The notes under the pieces are model-generated. The model was not told where the DNA came from. It did not search any database and saw only the letters and a list, made by a program, of their open reading frames with translations. Positions 1 through 7,180 of a DNA stretch of 11,475 nucleotides are shown piece after piece (position 1 is the stretch's first letter; each line of letters begins with the position of its first letter). Location of the stretch: contig DIYF01000016.1 in assembly GCA_002427745.1 (NCBI GenBank), positions 1 to 11,475 of the forward strand. Reading direction: 5' to 3'. The translations under genes and the position numbers were made by a program. Source of the DNA: Roseivirga sp. UBA6061. Lineage in GTDB: Bacteria > Bacteroidota > Bacteroidia > Cytophagales > Cyclobacteriaceae.

Positions 1-567
1 GGTTTCATAGGGCGTGCCCAGGTTCTTTCTATACCAGTCTACCACAATGTCTACACCATCAGGATTCATCACCGGCATGATCAGCGTGATTACATTCTCT
101 CTGATCTTCTTCATCTCCGATGACTCTTCTGACGCCACACGCCAGGCCAGTTCCGGAGTCATCTGTGCTCCGGCACGCTCCGTAGCATGCATTCCACCAT
201 CCATCCACACGATGGCCTTACCTTCGGTAGCCAGCCTGCGGGCTTCATCCGGGCTGATTCTGGCCCGGGATAATTTCTCACTGATCTCTCTCCACTTATC
301 CAGTGACTTCATATTCTCCTCACTGGAGATAAACAAAAGTAGCATCGGACGCCCCATCACGGACTTTCCGATTTCTATCATTTGTACCCTGTCAGTTGAA
401 GCCGCCAGCTTGTTATAGTAAGCCAGCATCTGATCATAATCAGCCAGTTTGTAATCAGCCCCTGGCTCGAAACCAAAGGTATCTGAGGGTTTGGGAATTT
501 GTGCATTCAGCTGAAAACCCGCAAAGAGGAGCAGGCACAGCAGTAGTCTGAGGGAGTTTCTCATCAT
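1..567 (-). CDS. Secreted M14-family zinc carboxypeptidase, N-terminal part (cut by window edge)
   Basis: The first 189 codons are present and the gene continues past base 1. Residues 1-22 form a signal peptide (MMRNSLRLLLCLLLFAGFQL, then NA|Q), so the product is exported. The mature part has the start of a peptidase M14 domain. The zinc-binding HxxE motif is seen as H127-A-T-E130 within WMDGGMHATE. An MNPDG motif lies at about residues 167-171, where M14 enzymes have substrate-binding residues after NP. The third zinc ligand and catalytic glutamate would lie outside the window. Family members remove C-terminal residues from peptides; large secreted versions are common in Bacteroidota. Two ATGs are adjacent (567 and 564), and either could be used. 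The gene is divergent from the regulator at 758. The family call is firm; the substrate is unknown. Confidence 0.9.
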   Translation of the reverse strand, partial: MMRNSLRLLLCLLLFAGFQLNAQIPKPSDTFGFEPGADYKLADYDQMLAYYNKLAASTDRVQMIEIGKSVMGRPMLLLFISSEENMKSLDKWREISEKLSRARISPDEARRLATEGKAIVWMDGGMHATERAGAQMTPELAWRVASEESSEMKKIRENVITLIMPVMNPDGVDIVVDWYRKNLGTPYET

Positions 568-757
568 CGAAATTAAGGTTAGGCTTGAATATAAGGATTA
601 AGGTGAATGTATAGGAGCTATTTTAGATGAGCAGAGAAATAGCCGGATTAGTAACCAGAGCCCGGACTCATTGTCCACTTATTTACCTACCCTCAGGGAG
701 TCTGTATATCTGTTTTCAGGATAAGTTTTGATCAAAAAAGTCGATATTCACAACCGG
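568..757. promoter_or_regulatory. Divergent intergenic region between carboxypeptidase and Crp/Fnr regulator
   Basis: This 190-base gap must hold the promoters of two outward-facing genes. On the plus strand TAAGTTTT (722-729) resembles the Bacteroidota -7 box TAnnTTTG and would place transcription start around 737, just ahead of the ATG at 758. No matching -33 TTTG was found at the right distance, and no clear operator palindrome for the Crp-type protein was seen. The regulatory role is inferred from gene layout. Confidence 0.4.
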
Positions 758-1351
758 ATGCTTACCAATGAGGAGATGCATATTGAACTGTTCAGAGAGA
801 CCCTCAACGCCCTGTCTCCCGTATCCGAAAGTTCATTTCAGGAACTCCTTAGCATCAGCAGGTTCAGAAACATTGACAAAGATTACTACCTCCTTCATGT
901 GGGCGATGTGGCAGATCGCATGTACTTTGTCTGTAAAGGCATTCTCGTCTCTCAGTACCTTAAGAGCGATGGCAGTGCGCATATTAAAAACTTCTTTATT
1001 CAGGGGAACTTTGCTGCCTCAACCGTCTCCTGCCTTCAGTCTACACCTTCTGATTTTAGTCTCCAGTGTCTGGAAGAAGCCGTTATTCTGGACATGAACT
1101 ACCATGAGTACAAGCAACTCGTTCTCACATATGATGACCTGAAGCTCCTGTATATCCGCCATACCGAACAGAGCTGGATCATTAAGAATGAAAAAAGGCA
1201 GATTGCCTTTGCCACTCAGACGGCTGGAGAACGTTACCATACTTTCCTCAGAGAATACCCCGACCTTGAAAAGCGAGTGGCTCAGCACCAGATTGCCTCC
1301 TATCTGGGGATTACCCCAACCCAGCTCAGCAGAATCAGGAAAGAATTCTGA
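758..1351 (+). CDS. Crp/Fnr-family transcriptional regulator
   Basis: This 197-residue cytoplasmic regulator has an N-terminal cyclic-nucleotide-binding-type beta-barrel (about residues 15-120, including HVGDVADRMYFVCKGIL) and a C-terminal winged helix (about 150-197). The recognition-helix region HQIASYLGITPTQLSRIRK is typical of the HTH_Crp_2 type in Bacteroidota. No Cys cluster for an Fe-S centre is visible at the N terminus, so it is unlikely to be a true oxygen-sensing FNR; the effector is unknown. A TTG at 728 would add ten residues but overlaps a -7-like box, so ATG 758 is preferred. ATG 776, right after GAGGAG, is a further option. It lies 62 bases upstream of a DMT transporter gene and probably controls that cluster. 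The family is secure; the target genes are inferred. Confidence 0.9.
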   Translation: MLTNEEMHIELFRETLNALSPVSESSFQELLSISRFRNIDKDYYLLHVGDVADRMYFVCKGILVSQYLKSDGSAHIKNFFIQGNFAASTVSCLQSTPSDFSLQCLEEAVILDMNYHEYKQLVLTYDDLKLLYIRHTEQSWIIKNEKRQIAFATQTAGERYHTFLREYPDLEKRVAQHQIASYLGITPTQLSRIRKEF

Positions 1352-1402
1352 AAAAATGCTTTGGCATCAACATATGTAAATGCGCCCGGGGCATCACCTC
1401 CC

Positions 1403-1410
1403 TACTTTTG
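1403..1410 (+). promoter_or_regulatory. Perfect TAnnTTTG -7-type box directly before the DMT transporter start
   Basis: TACTTTTG matches all fixed positions of the Bacteroidota -7 consensus TAnnTTTG and ends only three bases before the ATG at 1414. If active, it would give a leaderless or nearly leaderless mRNA. No TTTG-type -33 element was found about 20 bases upstream, so this is a candidate only. Confidence 0.4.
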
Positions 1411-1413
1411 GGT

Positions 1414-1863
1414 ATGAATCAGATATCGCTAAGCTTTCTGGCCCTGTTAGGAGGTATATTCCTGGCTATACAGGGTGGCTATAATTCGCAACTGGGAGTA
1501 CTGTTGAAAAACCCTCTTATGGCATCCATGGTCGCCTTCTTTTGTAGTGCTGTATATGCAGCGATGTTTCTGGCGGTCAGTGCCCGGTCGCTTCCGGCCC
1601 TGCACCAGATGAAGGCAGTCCCCACCCACCTGTGGTTTACCGGAGCCTTCTTCAGTGTAATCGGAATCAGTCTCTACTATTACACCATTCCCAGGCTTGG
1701 CATCTCGTCAATGATATCTCTGGGCCTTTTTGGTCAGCTACTTTTCTCTGTGATAGCCGGTCATTTCGGATGGTTTGGTTTAGCTGCTGAACCGATAGAT
1801 CTGAAACGCCTTTTCGGAGTTATGGCCATGACGGCAGGAATTATATTGATCAACGGAAAATAA
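1414..1863 (+). CDS. DMT-superfamily transporter, YdcZ/DUF606 type
   Basis: This is a 149-residue, very hydrophobic inner-membrane protein with five predicted helices at about 6-24, 35-55, 73-91, 96-118 and 131-147. The start (LLGGIFLAIQGGYNSQLG), the following KNPLMAS segment and the short length match the single-repeat YdcZ/DUF606 branch of the drug/metabolite transporter superfamily, which probably works as a dimer. Its substrate is unknown. ATG 1414 is preferred over TTG 1408, which adds two residues and lies inside a -7-like box. The next gene begins six bases after its stop, so the two are almost certainly co-transcribed. Crp/Fnr-type regulators sit beside this transporter type elsewhere in Bacteroidota, which supports regulation by the upstream gene. 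Confidence 0.87.
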   Translation: MNQISLSFLALLGGIFLAIQGGYNSQLGVLLKNPLMASMVAFFCSAVYAAMFLAVSARSLPALHQMKAVPTHLWFTGAFFSVIGISLYYYTIPRLGISSMISLGLFGQLLFSVIAGHFGWFGLAAEPIDLKRLFGVMAMTAGIILINGK

Positions 1864-1869
1864 GAAATC

Positions 1870-2616
1870 ATGAACCTGATAACATCCAACATAGAGAACC
1901 TCATTTCGCTATGGCGAAGCACTGACCCTACCAGAAGTACTTATTCTCAGGGCACAGGCTATAACACGCAAACAGTACCCGACACACAGTGGCCCAACAA
2001 ACTCTGGTTTACGGGTGAAATCAGTCGGGAAACCATCTTTTCGGCCAGAGGTCACATCTCATCAAGTCCGATACCGCTCTCTGTTCCCTACTGGCATATT
2101 TATGATACAGACCTGGCTCAGGAGTTTGAAACAGCAGGCTTTGATGTGGCTTTTGAGCAAACCGGAATGTCTCTGAAACTGAATGCTTATTCACAGCCCC
2201 ACACTTCGCTGGAAATTATCAAAGTGACAGATCAGGCATCAGCAGGCCTTTGGACTTCACTCTTTGAACAGTCCTTTGGTTATCGGCTCGGTGGCCATTT
2301 GCTCTTGTGGCTGCCAGACAAAACAGAACTGCTACTGGCCAGCCACAAGGGAGTACCGGTAGGTACAGGCATTATTCACTACAGTGAAGAGAATATCGCA
2401 GGCATCCATGCCATGGGAATTATTCCCACTATGCGAAGAAAGGGCTTCGCAGAAGAAATGATGATTGCCATGCTCAACAGAGCTGACACACAGGGAACCA
2501 CTACGGTGACGCTTCAGGCTTCAAACATGGGCCTGGGACTCTATCTGAAAATGGGTTTCAAAGAAGATTTCAGTATGACCACCTACGTACTCAGTGATTC
2601 AAAACAGCCTCAATAA
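1870..2616 (+). CDS. GNAT-family N-acetyltransferase (248 aa)
   Basis: The C-terminal half (about residues 113-242) is a GNAT domain. The acetyl-CoA pyrophosphate-binding loop is visible as GIIPTMRRKGFAEE, with R190-K-G-F-A in the place of the R/QxxGxG/A motif. The closing LYLKMGFKED (about 224-233) is the usual motif B region. The first 110 residues form a separate N-terminal part with no recognised motif; it may be a degenerate second GNAT-like half, as in some two-domain members. The protein should transfer an acetyl group from acetyl-CoA to an amine; the substrate is unknown. It begins six bases after the transporter stop and ends 13 bases before the nitroreductase start, so it lies within an operon. 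No signal peptide is seen. Confidence 0.85.
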   Translation: MNLITSNIENLISLWRSTDPTRSTYSQGTGYNTQTVPDTQWPNKLWFTGEISRETIFSARGHISSSPIPLSVPYWHIYDTDLAQEFETAGFDVAFEQTGMSLKLNAYSQPHTSLEIIKVTDQASAGLWTSLFEQSFGYRLGGHLLLWLPDKTELLLASHKGVPVGTGIIHYSEENIAGIHAMGIIPTMRRKGFAEEMMIAMLNRADTQGTTTVTLQASNMGLGLYLKMGFKEDFSMTTYVLSDSKQPQ

Positions 2617-2629
2617 AACAACACTTATC

Positions 2630-3259
2630 ATGAAGTTATTAGAAGGTTTTAACTGGCGCTATGCCACCAAACTGTTCGACCCGGAGAAAAAGGTCAGTGA
2701 CAGCGAAATTTCCATACTCAAAGAAGCTATACGGCTCACCCCTACCTCTTATGGGTTACAGCTCTTTAAAGTGCTGATCATCAAAGACCCAGGCCTTAAG
2801 AACAAGCTGAAAGAGGCCTCCTATGGACAAAAGCAAATTACCGATGCTTCCCACCTGTTTGTCTTCTGCAATTACCTGTCGGTAGATAACCAGGCTATTG
2901 ACGAGTATATTTCACTCAAAGCCAGACTGGAACAAAAGACCCCGGACGACTTAAAAGGCTATGGTAACTTCATAAAGCAGGATTTTATCAACAGAACCGA
3001 TGGGCAAAAGAGTAGCTATACCACAAAGCAAACCTACCTGGCCCTTTCCTCCCTGCTCAGTGCCTGCGCTGAATTAAAGATAGATGCCTGTCCTATGGAA
3101 GGTTTTGATCCTGATAAATACAACCAGATTCTGGGGCTGTCAGAACGAGGTCTAAACGCGGCAGTAATTGCCACCGTGGGCTATCGATCGCCAGCAGACC
3201 TCACCCAGTTTGCCACCAAAGTGAGGAAGCCGGAATCATCAATTTTCGAAACCATTTGA
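2630..3259 (+). CDS. NAD(P)H-dependent nitroreductase, NfsB-like
   Basis: This 209-residue flavoprotein belongs to the nitroreductase family. The N terminus FNWRYATKLFDPEKKV carries the R-x-A-x-K/F-D pattern that contacts FMN phosphate. PTSYGLQ (about 39-45) is the typical segment that places FMN. KQTYLALSSLLSACAELKID followed by CPMEGF matches the C-terminal FMN-binding part of NfsB/DrgA-type enzymes. Such proteins are cytoplasmic FMN dimers that reduce nitroaromatics, quinones or related electrophiles with NAD(P)H. The natural substrate is not shown by sequence. A GTG at 2594 would overlap the preceding gene and add 12 residues not typical of the family, so ATG 2630 is chosen. It lies 13 bases after the GNAT stop, in the same apparent operon. 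Confidence 0.9.
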   Translation: MKLLEGFNWRYATKLFDPEKKVSDSEISILKEAIRLTPTSYGLQLFKVLIIKDPGLKNKLKEASYGQKQITDASHLFVFCNYLSVDNQAIDEYISLKARLEQKTPDDLKGYGNFIKQDFINRTDGQKSSYTTKQTYLALSSLLSACAELKIDACPMEGFDPDKYNQILGLSERGLNAAVIATVGYRSPADLTQFATKVRKPESSIFETI

Positions 3260-3326
3260 CGCCATTGGCAAATTCCCGGCACTCTTTTTACAGAAGTTTG
3301 GTTACTTGCAAATCAACGCTGTTAAC

Positions 3327-3851
3327 ATGGATAAGCCACAGTACACCATCCGGGATGCTAAACCTGCTGAATTTGAAGCCATTGGTCAGTTAATGGTTCA
3401 GGTATACGCTCAGTTGGAAGGTTTTCCCAAACCTGAAGAGCAACCTGCCTATTATGAAAAGCTTGCCAATATTGGTCTGATGACAGAAAAACCCGGAGCC
3501 AGGCTGCTGGCTGCCGTTTCTGCAAATGGTGTTGTTGGCGGGGCTGTAGTCTATCTGGGAGACATGGAGCATTATGGTTCCGGAGGTATCGCTACTCAGC
3601 AAAAAGATGCAGCCGGTTTCAGACTGTTGGCCGTTGACCCTGAAACCCGGGGTCTAGGTCTGGGCAAACGCCTTTCCATGGCCTGTATAGAGCTTGCCAG
3701 AACTGAGGGAAAACAACAAATGATCATCCATACTACCAACGCCATGAAACCCGCCTGGAAAATGTATGAGCGTATTGGTTTCTCAAGATCAGAGGATCTG
3801 GACTTTCTGATGGAGGGCTTTCCGGTATTCGGCTTCAGGCTTCCCCTCTGA
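3327..3851 (+). CDS. GNAT-family N-acetyltransferase (174 aa)
   Basis: This is a compact single-domain GNAT. The acetyl-CoA loop is seen in LAVDPETRGLGLGKRLS, with R108-G-L-G-L-G113 matching the R/QxxGxG/A signature. AWKMYERIGFSRSEDLDF gives the usual motif B, and the protein ends shortly after in FGFRLPL. It should acetylate a small-molecule or peptide amine in the cytoplasm; the substrate is unknown. A TTG at 3306 would add seven residues, but ATG 3327 is preferred. The gap from the nitroreductase stop is 67 bases, so co-transcription is possible but less certain than for the three genes before it. It is not an obvious recent duplicate of the GNAT at 1870: length and motif wording differ. 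Confidence 0.87.
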   Translation: MDKPQYTIRDAKPAEFEAIGQLMVQVYAQLEGFPKPEEQPAYYEKLANIGLMTEKPGARLLAAVSANGVVGGAVVYLGDMEHYGSGGIATQQKDAAGFRLLAVDPETRGLGLGKRLSMACIELARTEGKQQMIIHTTNAMKPAWKMYERIGFSRSEDLDFLMEGFPVFGFRLPL

Positions 3852-3867
3852 TACTACATCATCGCTC

Positions 3868-3900
3868 AACCATAACCGTGGGAGTACAGGTTTTATGGTT
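3868..3900 (+). terminator. Inverted repeat after the second GNAT, possible terminator
   Basis: AACCATAA (3868-3875) pairs perfectly with TTATGGTT (3893-3900), and a following CC can also pair with GG at 3889-3890. It lies 17 bases past the stop at 3851. No T-run follows, so intrinsic termination is uncertain; it could also be a structured 3' end or a binding site. Confidence 0.35.
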
Positions 3901-4063
3901 ACCGGAGAAGTGCTGAAAGTTCACCAGGCCAAAAAGCCCCTTCACTCATAAACCTGTTGAATTATGCTTACCTCCTGCCTGTAAATGGACTAAAGGGGTG
4001 TGTCCTCATTTGGGGTCATACGTTTTACCAACAGAGTTTAAATCCCATCCAACTTCTACCGCC

Positions 4064-6712
4064 ATGTCTAAAACTTTTTTGTCCTCCCTCCTTTTCATCA
4101 TCACCCTCGGTCTTGGTGCACAAAGTATAAATGATCCGGGCGTGCACTTAGTGCTGAACTACACTACCGGAGAAATTGATGCAATGCACATCAAACTTGA
4201 GAATACTCATGCCGAAAATAAACTACTGAGCATTAATAGCAATAACGCTACAGACGCCACTACCCACTGGGAAAATGGCAGCTGGCGCAGTGGATATTAC
4301 AACACTTATGTACCCGGTGGTTATGGTGGCTGGTATAACCCTGATGAACATAACAGGCACTGGAGCAACCATCCGCTCCTCAGAGAATCTGCCAGGTATT
4401 CACTGGGCTATATTCACGGAGCCAGAAACTGGTCAGGCACCAGTATTTACAATACCAGAGCACTCAACGGCATTGATTACATTACCAGCCAGCAACAAGC
4501 CGATGGCAGTTACCTCTGGTGGCGTCAAAGACCGGGATTGAGTACCCCCGACACTGATAGCAGTGACCCGAATTCCCTGAATACTTACCACTTTTTCACC
4601 CTGGGTTATGCACTCAAAGCACTTTCGGAAGGCTACTGGTATAAGAAGTGTGTCGCCAGTCAAACAGCCACAGATCAGTATGATGCCATTGTGGATGCTG
4701 CCGACTTCGTATCAGGTAAAATTCAGGCCGAACTTCTGAATGTTAACAGCAACTCGAATATCAAAGGACTGACTGCCTGGGGTTTGGCGGCAGCCTATAA
4801 GGCCACCGGAGACACTCAATACAAGGATGATGCGATTCTGTTGGCTGATGCCATCATAGCAGATCAGGACCCTGCAACCGGTTTGTGGCTGACAGGTGCA
4901 GAGGAAGACATCAAGGCCTGGCCAGAAAATCCTACGGACCTGGATCAATGGATTGCCGGGGACTTTGACGGAGACGGGGAAGAAGAGGTACTCCAGAAAT
5001 ACGGAACGGATGCTATCTACTATTACAATCGTGATGCTCACGAGAAGGCCGGTCAACTGAGGGATGTTATTATGCTGGGCCAGGACAACCGATATACCGG
5101 TATTTCAGATCTCGAAAGATGGGTTGTCGGTAATTTTGATGATGACCCCGAAGATGAAGTACTGCACAAGTTTCAGGGAAACCCTAAAATATACTTGTGG
5201 AACCATGGAGATTCCAGCTTCGGAGCAAATGCAGTTTATTCCGGCACTGCTCATATTGAAAAATGGCTGGTAGGTAATTTTGATAATGATGACAAAGATG
5301 AGGTATTGCAGAAATACGTAGGCTCAGATAAACTATACCTGTGGAATGGGCCGCATAATTTCGGAGCGAACCGGATACATACTTTCGATAACACCCTGGA
5401 AGACTGGATTGTGGGTAATTTTGACGGAGACAACAAACAGGAAGTGCTCTGGAAATATGCCGAGACCACAAATGTTTACCTCTGGAATGCCGGAAGTAAT
5501 TTCCAGTCCAACTCCGTATACTTCGGTTCTCATGTTGAAGACTGGCTGGCCGGAGACTTTGACGGGGATAGTGTTGACGAAGTACTTCAAAAGTATGCAG
5601 GCTCCCCTACCATCTATCTCTGGGATGGCAGCTATAATTTTAAGGAAAACCCTGTCTACTCGGGCAACTCTCATATTGCAAAATGGATAGCCGGAGACTT
5701 TGACGGAGACGGCAATGAGGAGGTGCTTCAAAAGTATTCCGGGGCCAAGGTATACCTGTGGAATTATGGAGGCAACTTCAATGGCAGTGCTCCCTATGAC
5801 GGCAGTGCTCATACCATTAACTGGCTTGTAGCCGACACGGAGGGTAACGGAGAAGATGAACTATTCCAGGTTTTCGATAACTCCTCAGCCATTTACTACT
5901 GGGAAGATTCCGAAAACTGCATGGGTTGTTATAAGGTCTACAATATTCCTGCATACAAGTATTACCACGACACCCGCATTCAATATCACTTCTTTACCCT
6001 GGGTGCACTCATAGAGACTTACAGTCTGCTATCGGGCACAAAAAAGGCCACCTACGCAGGTGCCATAAAAAAAGCAGTCAACAGCGTCATCAGCCGCCTC
6101 CATCACATTGATACAGACCGCATGAGTAATTTCTACATAGATATCAATAACAACCTCATTCCGAAATTTCTCAGAGACAGGGAGTCCTACAATAGTCGCG
6201 AAGCCATTCAGCAACTGGCCCAACTGGCTTATTATGCAGAATCAGACCTGGCCAATTTCACTACTACCGATATCGACAGGATTACAAGTCTGGCCAACAG
6301 AATGGTACATGCAGATTATCCCGGCTATGCCTACTACAAAGACTACATGAATGCCATCAACAACAATACCTACCTGGATTTTTACGGAGGTTGTGCCTAC
6401 AATACCTTTCCGACTTCGTCAGGAGGTCTGAACCTGAATGACAGTGAGGAATTCCATGAAAAATCTGCTCTGGCCTACCCTAACCCCGTGGAGAACATCG
6501 TGACACTCCAGGTCGATGCCGGGGCCACAGGAAGCTATCAATTACTGGTCACAGACAGCAAGGGAAATACAGTGCTCTCAAAACAGGTGAATCTGAAACC
6601 CGGAAACAATGAACTGAATCTCGATTTATCCTCTTTGCAATCGGGTGTTTATACCATCAGAGTTTCAGGAAGACAAGGCATACTGACCAAGCAAAAAATC
6701 TTAAAGCAGTAA
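4064..6712 (+). CDS. T9SS-exported protein: helical domain with an inserted seven-repeat propeller
   Basis: This 882-residue product begins with a signal peptide (cleavage likely in GLGA|Q, after residue 19). Residues from about 85 to 285 look helical, with aromatic-rich stretches such as ADGSYLWW and YHFFTLG (175-181). Residues about 290-619 hold seven repeats of 46-57 residues with the core W-[IVL]-[AV]-G-[DN]-F-D-G-D-x-x-x-E-V-L-Q-K-Y; the tryptophans are at 296, 353, 401, 448, 494, 541 and 587. The DxDGD cores resemble calcium-binding FG-GAP/VCBS repeats and predict a seven-bladed propeller. A second helical stretch follows (about 620-795), starting with another YHFFTLG at 641-647. Residues about 803-882 (AYPNPVENIVTLQV... 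GVYTIRVSGRQG...KILKQ) form a type A T9SS sorting domain, so the protein is surface-attached or released. GTG 3998 is rejected because ATG 4064 precedes the signal peptide directly. Catalytic function is not recognised; binding or cleaving polysaccharide is one possibility. Confidence 0.85.
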   Translation: MSKTFLSSLLFIITLGLGAQSINDPGVHLVLNYTTGEIDAMHIKLENTHAENKLLSINSNNATDATTHWENGSWRSGYYNTYVPGGYGGWYNPDEHNRHWSNHPLLRESARYSLGYIHGARNWSGTSIYNTRALNGIDYITSQQQADGSYLWWRQRPGLSTPDTDSSDPNSLNTYHFFTLGYALKALSEGYWYKKCVASQTATDQYDAIVDAADFVSGKIQAELLNVNSNSNIKGLTAWGLAAAYKATGDTQYKDDAILLADAIIADQDPATGLWLTGAEEDIKAWPENPTDLDQWIAGDFDGDGEEEVLQKYGTDAIYYYNRDAHEKAGQLRDVIMLGQDNRYTGISDLERWVVGNFDDDPEDEVLHKFQGNPKIYLWNHGDSSFGANAVYSGTAHIEKWLVGNFDNDDKDEVLQKYVGSDKLYLWNGPHNFGANRIHTFDNTLEDWIVGNFDGDNKQEVLWKYAETTNVYLWNAGSNFQSNSVYFGSHVEDWLAGDFDGDSVDEVLQKYAGSPTIYLWDGSYNFKENPVYSGNSHIAKWIAGDFDGDGNEEVLQKYSGAKVYLWNYGGNFNGSAPYDGSAHTINWLVADTEGNGEDELFQVFDNSSAIYYWEDSENCMGCYKVYNIPAYKYYHDTRIQYHFFTLGALIETYSLLSGTKKATYAGAIKKAVNSVISRLHHIDTDRMSNFYIDINNNLIPKFLRDRESYNSREAIQQLAQLAYYAESDLANFTTTDIDRITSLANRMVHADYPGYAYYKDYMNAINNNTYLDFYGGCAYNTFPTSSGGLNLNDSEEFHEKSALAYPNPVENIVTLQVDAGATGSYQLLVTDSKGNTVLSKQVNLKPGNNELNLDLSSLQSGVYTIRVSGRQGILTKQKILKQ
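4931..5920 (+). repeat. Seven protein-level propeller repeats (about 46-57 codons each)
   Basis: Repeat starts can be marked by the codon for the conserved tryptophan at 4949, 5120, 5264, 5405, 5543, 5684 and 5822. Spacing is 57, 48, 47, 46, 47 and 46 codons. The middle five share W-x-x-G-[DN]-F-D, E-V-L-x-K and Y-L-W-[ND]. The seventh is degenerate (WLVADTEGNGEDELFQVF), and the first has an insertion of about ten residues. DNA identity between copies is moderate, so the duplications are not very recent. Confidence 0.85.
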
Positions 6713-6738
6713 GAGTTCAGGCAGGGATACGCCCTCTT

Positions 6739-6753
6739 GAGCCGAAAAGGCTC
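6739..6753. terminator. Short hairpin between convergent stop codons
   Basis: GAGCC-GAAAA-GGCTC forms a five-pair stem with a five-base loop in the 42 bases between the stop at 6712 (plus) and the stop at 6755 (minus). Its position suits a bidirectional terminator. The stem is short and has no long T-run. An overlapping alternative fold (AAGAG at 6711-6715 with CTCTT at 6734-6738) also exists. Confidence 0.45.
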
Positions 6754-6754
6754 T

Positions 6755-7024
6755 TCAAACGGAGTACCCTCCTATTCTTGCCTCAGAGAAGAGGTCGTAT
6801 ACGGCTACCAGGCTTTCCTGCTCCACAGAATCACCCCAGGGACTGATATTCAGCTCTTTGATATGCTGACGGCTCTCAGCATATACAGGTCTGTATGCCT
6901 GTTCCACCTCATCCCAAACCACCAGCATATACTCAAAGCCTATCTTGCTTTCACGACCTTTTTCCAGCCAGGCCTCAAAGGTTTCTTCACTCAATGCTTT
7001 AGGGTAATCCGGACTATCAAACAT
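6755..7024 (-). CDS. Small acidic hypothetical protein (89 aa)
   Basis: This encodes an acidic, soluble 89-residue protein beginning MFDSPDYPKALSEETFEAWL and containing EYMLVVWDEVEQAYRPVY, then ESLVAVYDLFSEARIGGYSV. It has no signal peptide, membrane segment or cysteine. Balanced amino-acid use, a likely helix (residues 11-27) followed by beta strands, and its fit between hairpins suggest a real gene rather than a shadow. No family is recognised from sequence. TATCTTCG on the minus strand (7036-7029) resembles a -7 box four bases before the ATG. It converges on the T9SS cargo gene and lies downstream of the 7864-7181 gene, from which a strong hairpin separates it, so it is probably transcribed alone. 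Confidence 0.72.
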   Translation of the reverse strand: MFDSPDYPKALSEETFEAWLEKGRESKIGFEYMLVVWDEVEQAYRPVYAESRQHIKELNISPWGDSVEQESLVAVYDLFSEARIGGYSV

Positions 7025-7113
7025 GCTGCGAAGATAGAAAATAAGGACATGAATCCTGTTTACCTCACATCTTCAAATAAGCCTGTAAAGTTGAACATGT
7101 TCATTTAATATGA

Positions 7114-7157
7114 GAGCAAAGGCCTTCCTTTTTATAAACAGGAAGGCCCTTTTGCTC
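7114..7157 (-). terminator. Strong hairpin, likely terminator of the 7181-7864 gene
   Basis: On the plus strand, GAGCAAAGGCCTTCCT (7114-7129) pairs with AGGAAGGCCCTTTTGCTC (7140-7157), giving about 16 base pairs with a two-base bulge and a ten-base loop. It lies 23 bases beyond the minus-strand stop at 7181 and upstream of the minus-strand start at 7024. This is the position of a terminator for the beta-rich protein gene. There is no long T-run after either arm, so termination is inferred from stem strength and place. Confidence 0.65.
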
Positions 7158-7180
7158 ATGGTTGATTTCAACCCGGGAAA

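Noticed and set aside
14..418. 134-codon plus-strand ORF
   Set aside because: It is antisense to the M14 carboxypeptidase, which has a signal peptide and zinc motif.
728..757. TTG start extending the Crp/Fnr regulator by ten residues
   Set aside because: The extension overlaps a -7-like box and the family normally starts near the ATG at 758 or 776.
3998..4063. GTG start extending the T9SS protein by 22 residues
   Set aside because: The extension would bury the clear signal peptide that begins at ATG 4064.
5333..5812. 159-codon minus-strand ORF inside the propeller repeats
   Set aside because: It is an antisense shadow of the repeats: its own internal repetition mirrors them, and the plus strand carries the signal peptide, repeats and T9SS tail in one frame.
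4931..5920. Repeats considered as a CRISPR-like or DNA tandem array
   Set aside because: Conservation is at protein level with codon-wise variation, spacing is a multiple of three, and the reading frame runs through.
6737..7108. 123-codon plus-strand ORF
   Set aside because: Its composition is irregular and it overlaps the more protein-like minus-strand frame at 6755-7024 and the hairpin region.
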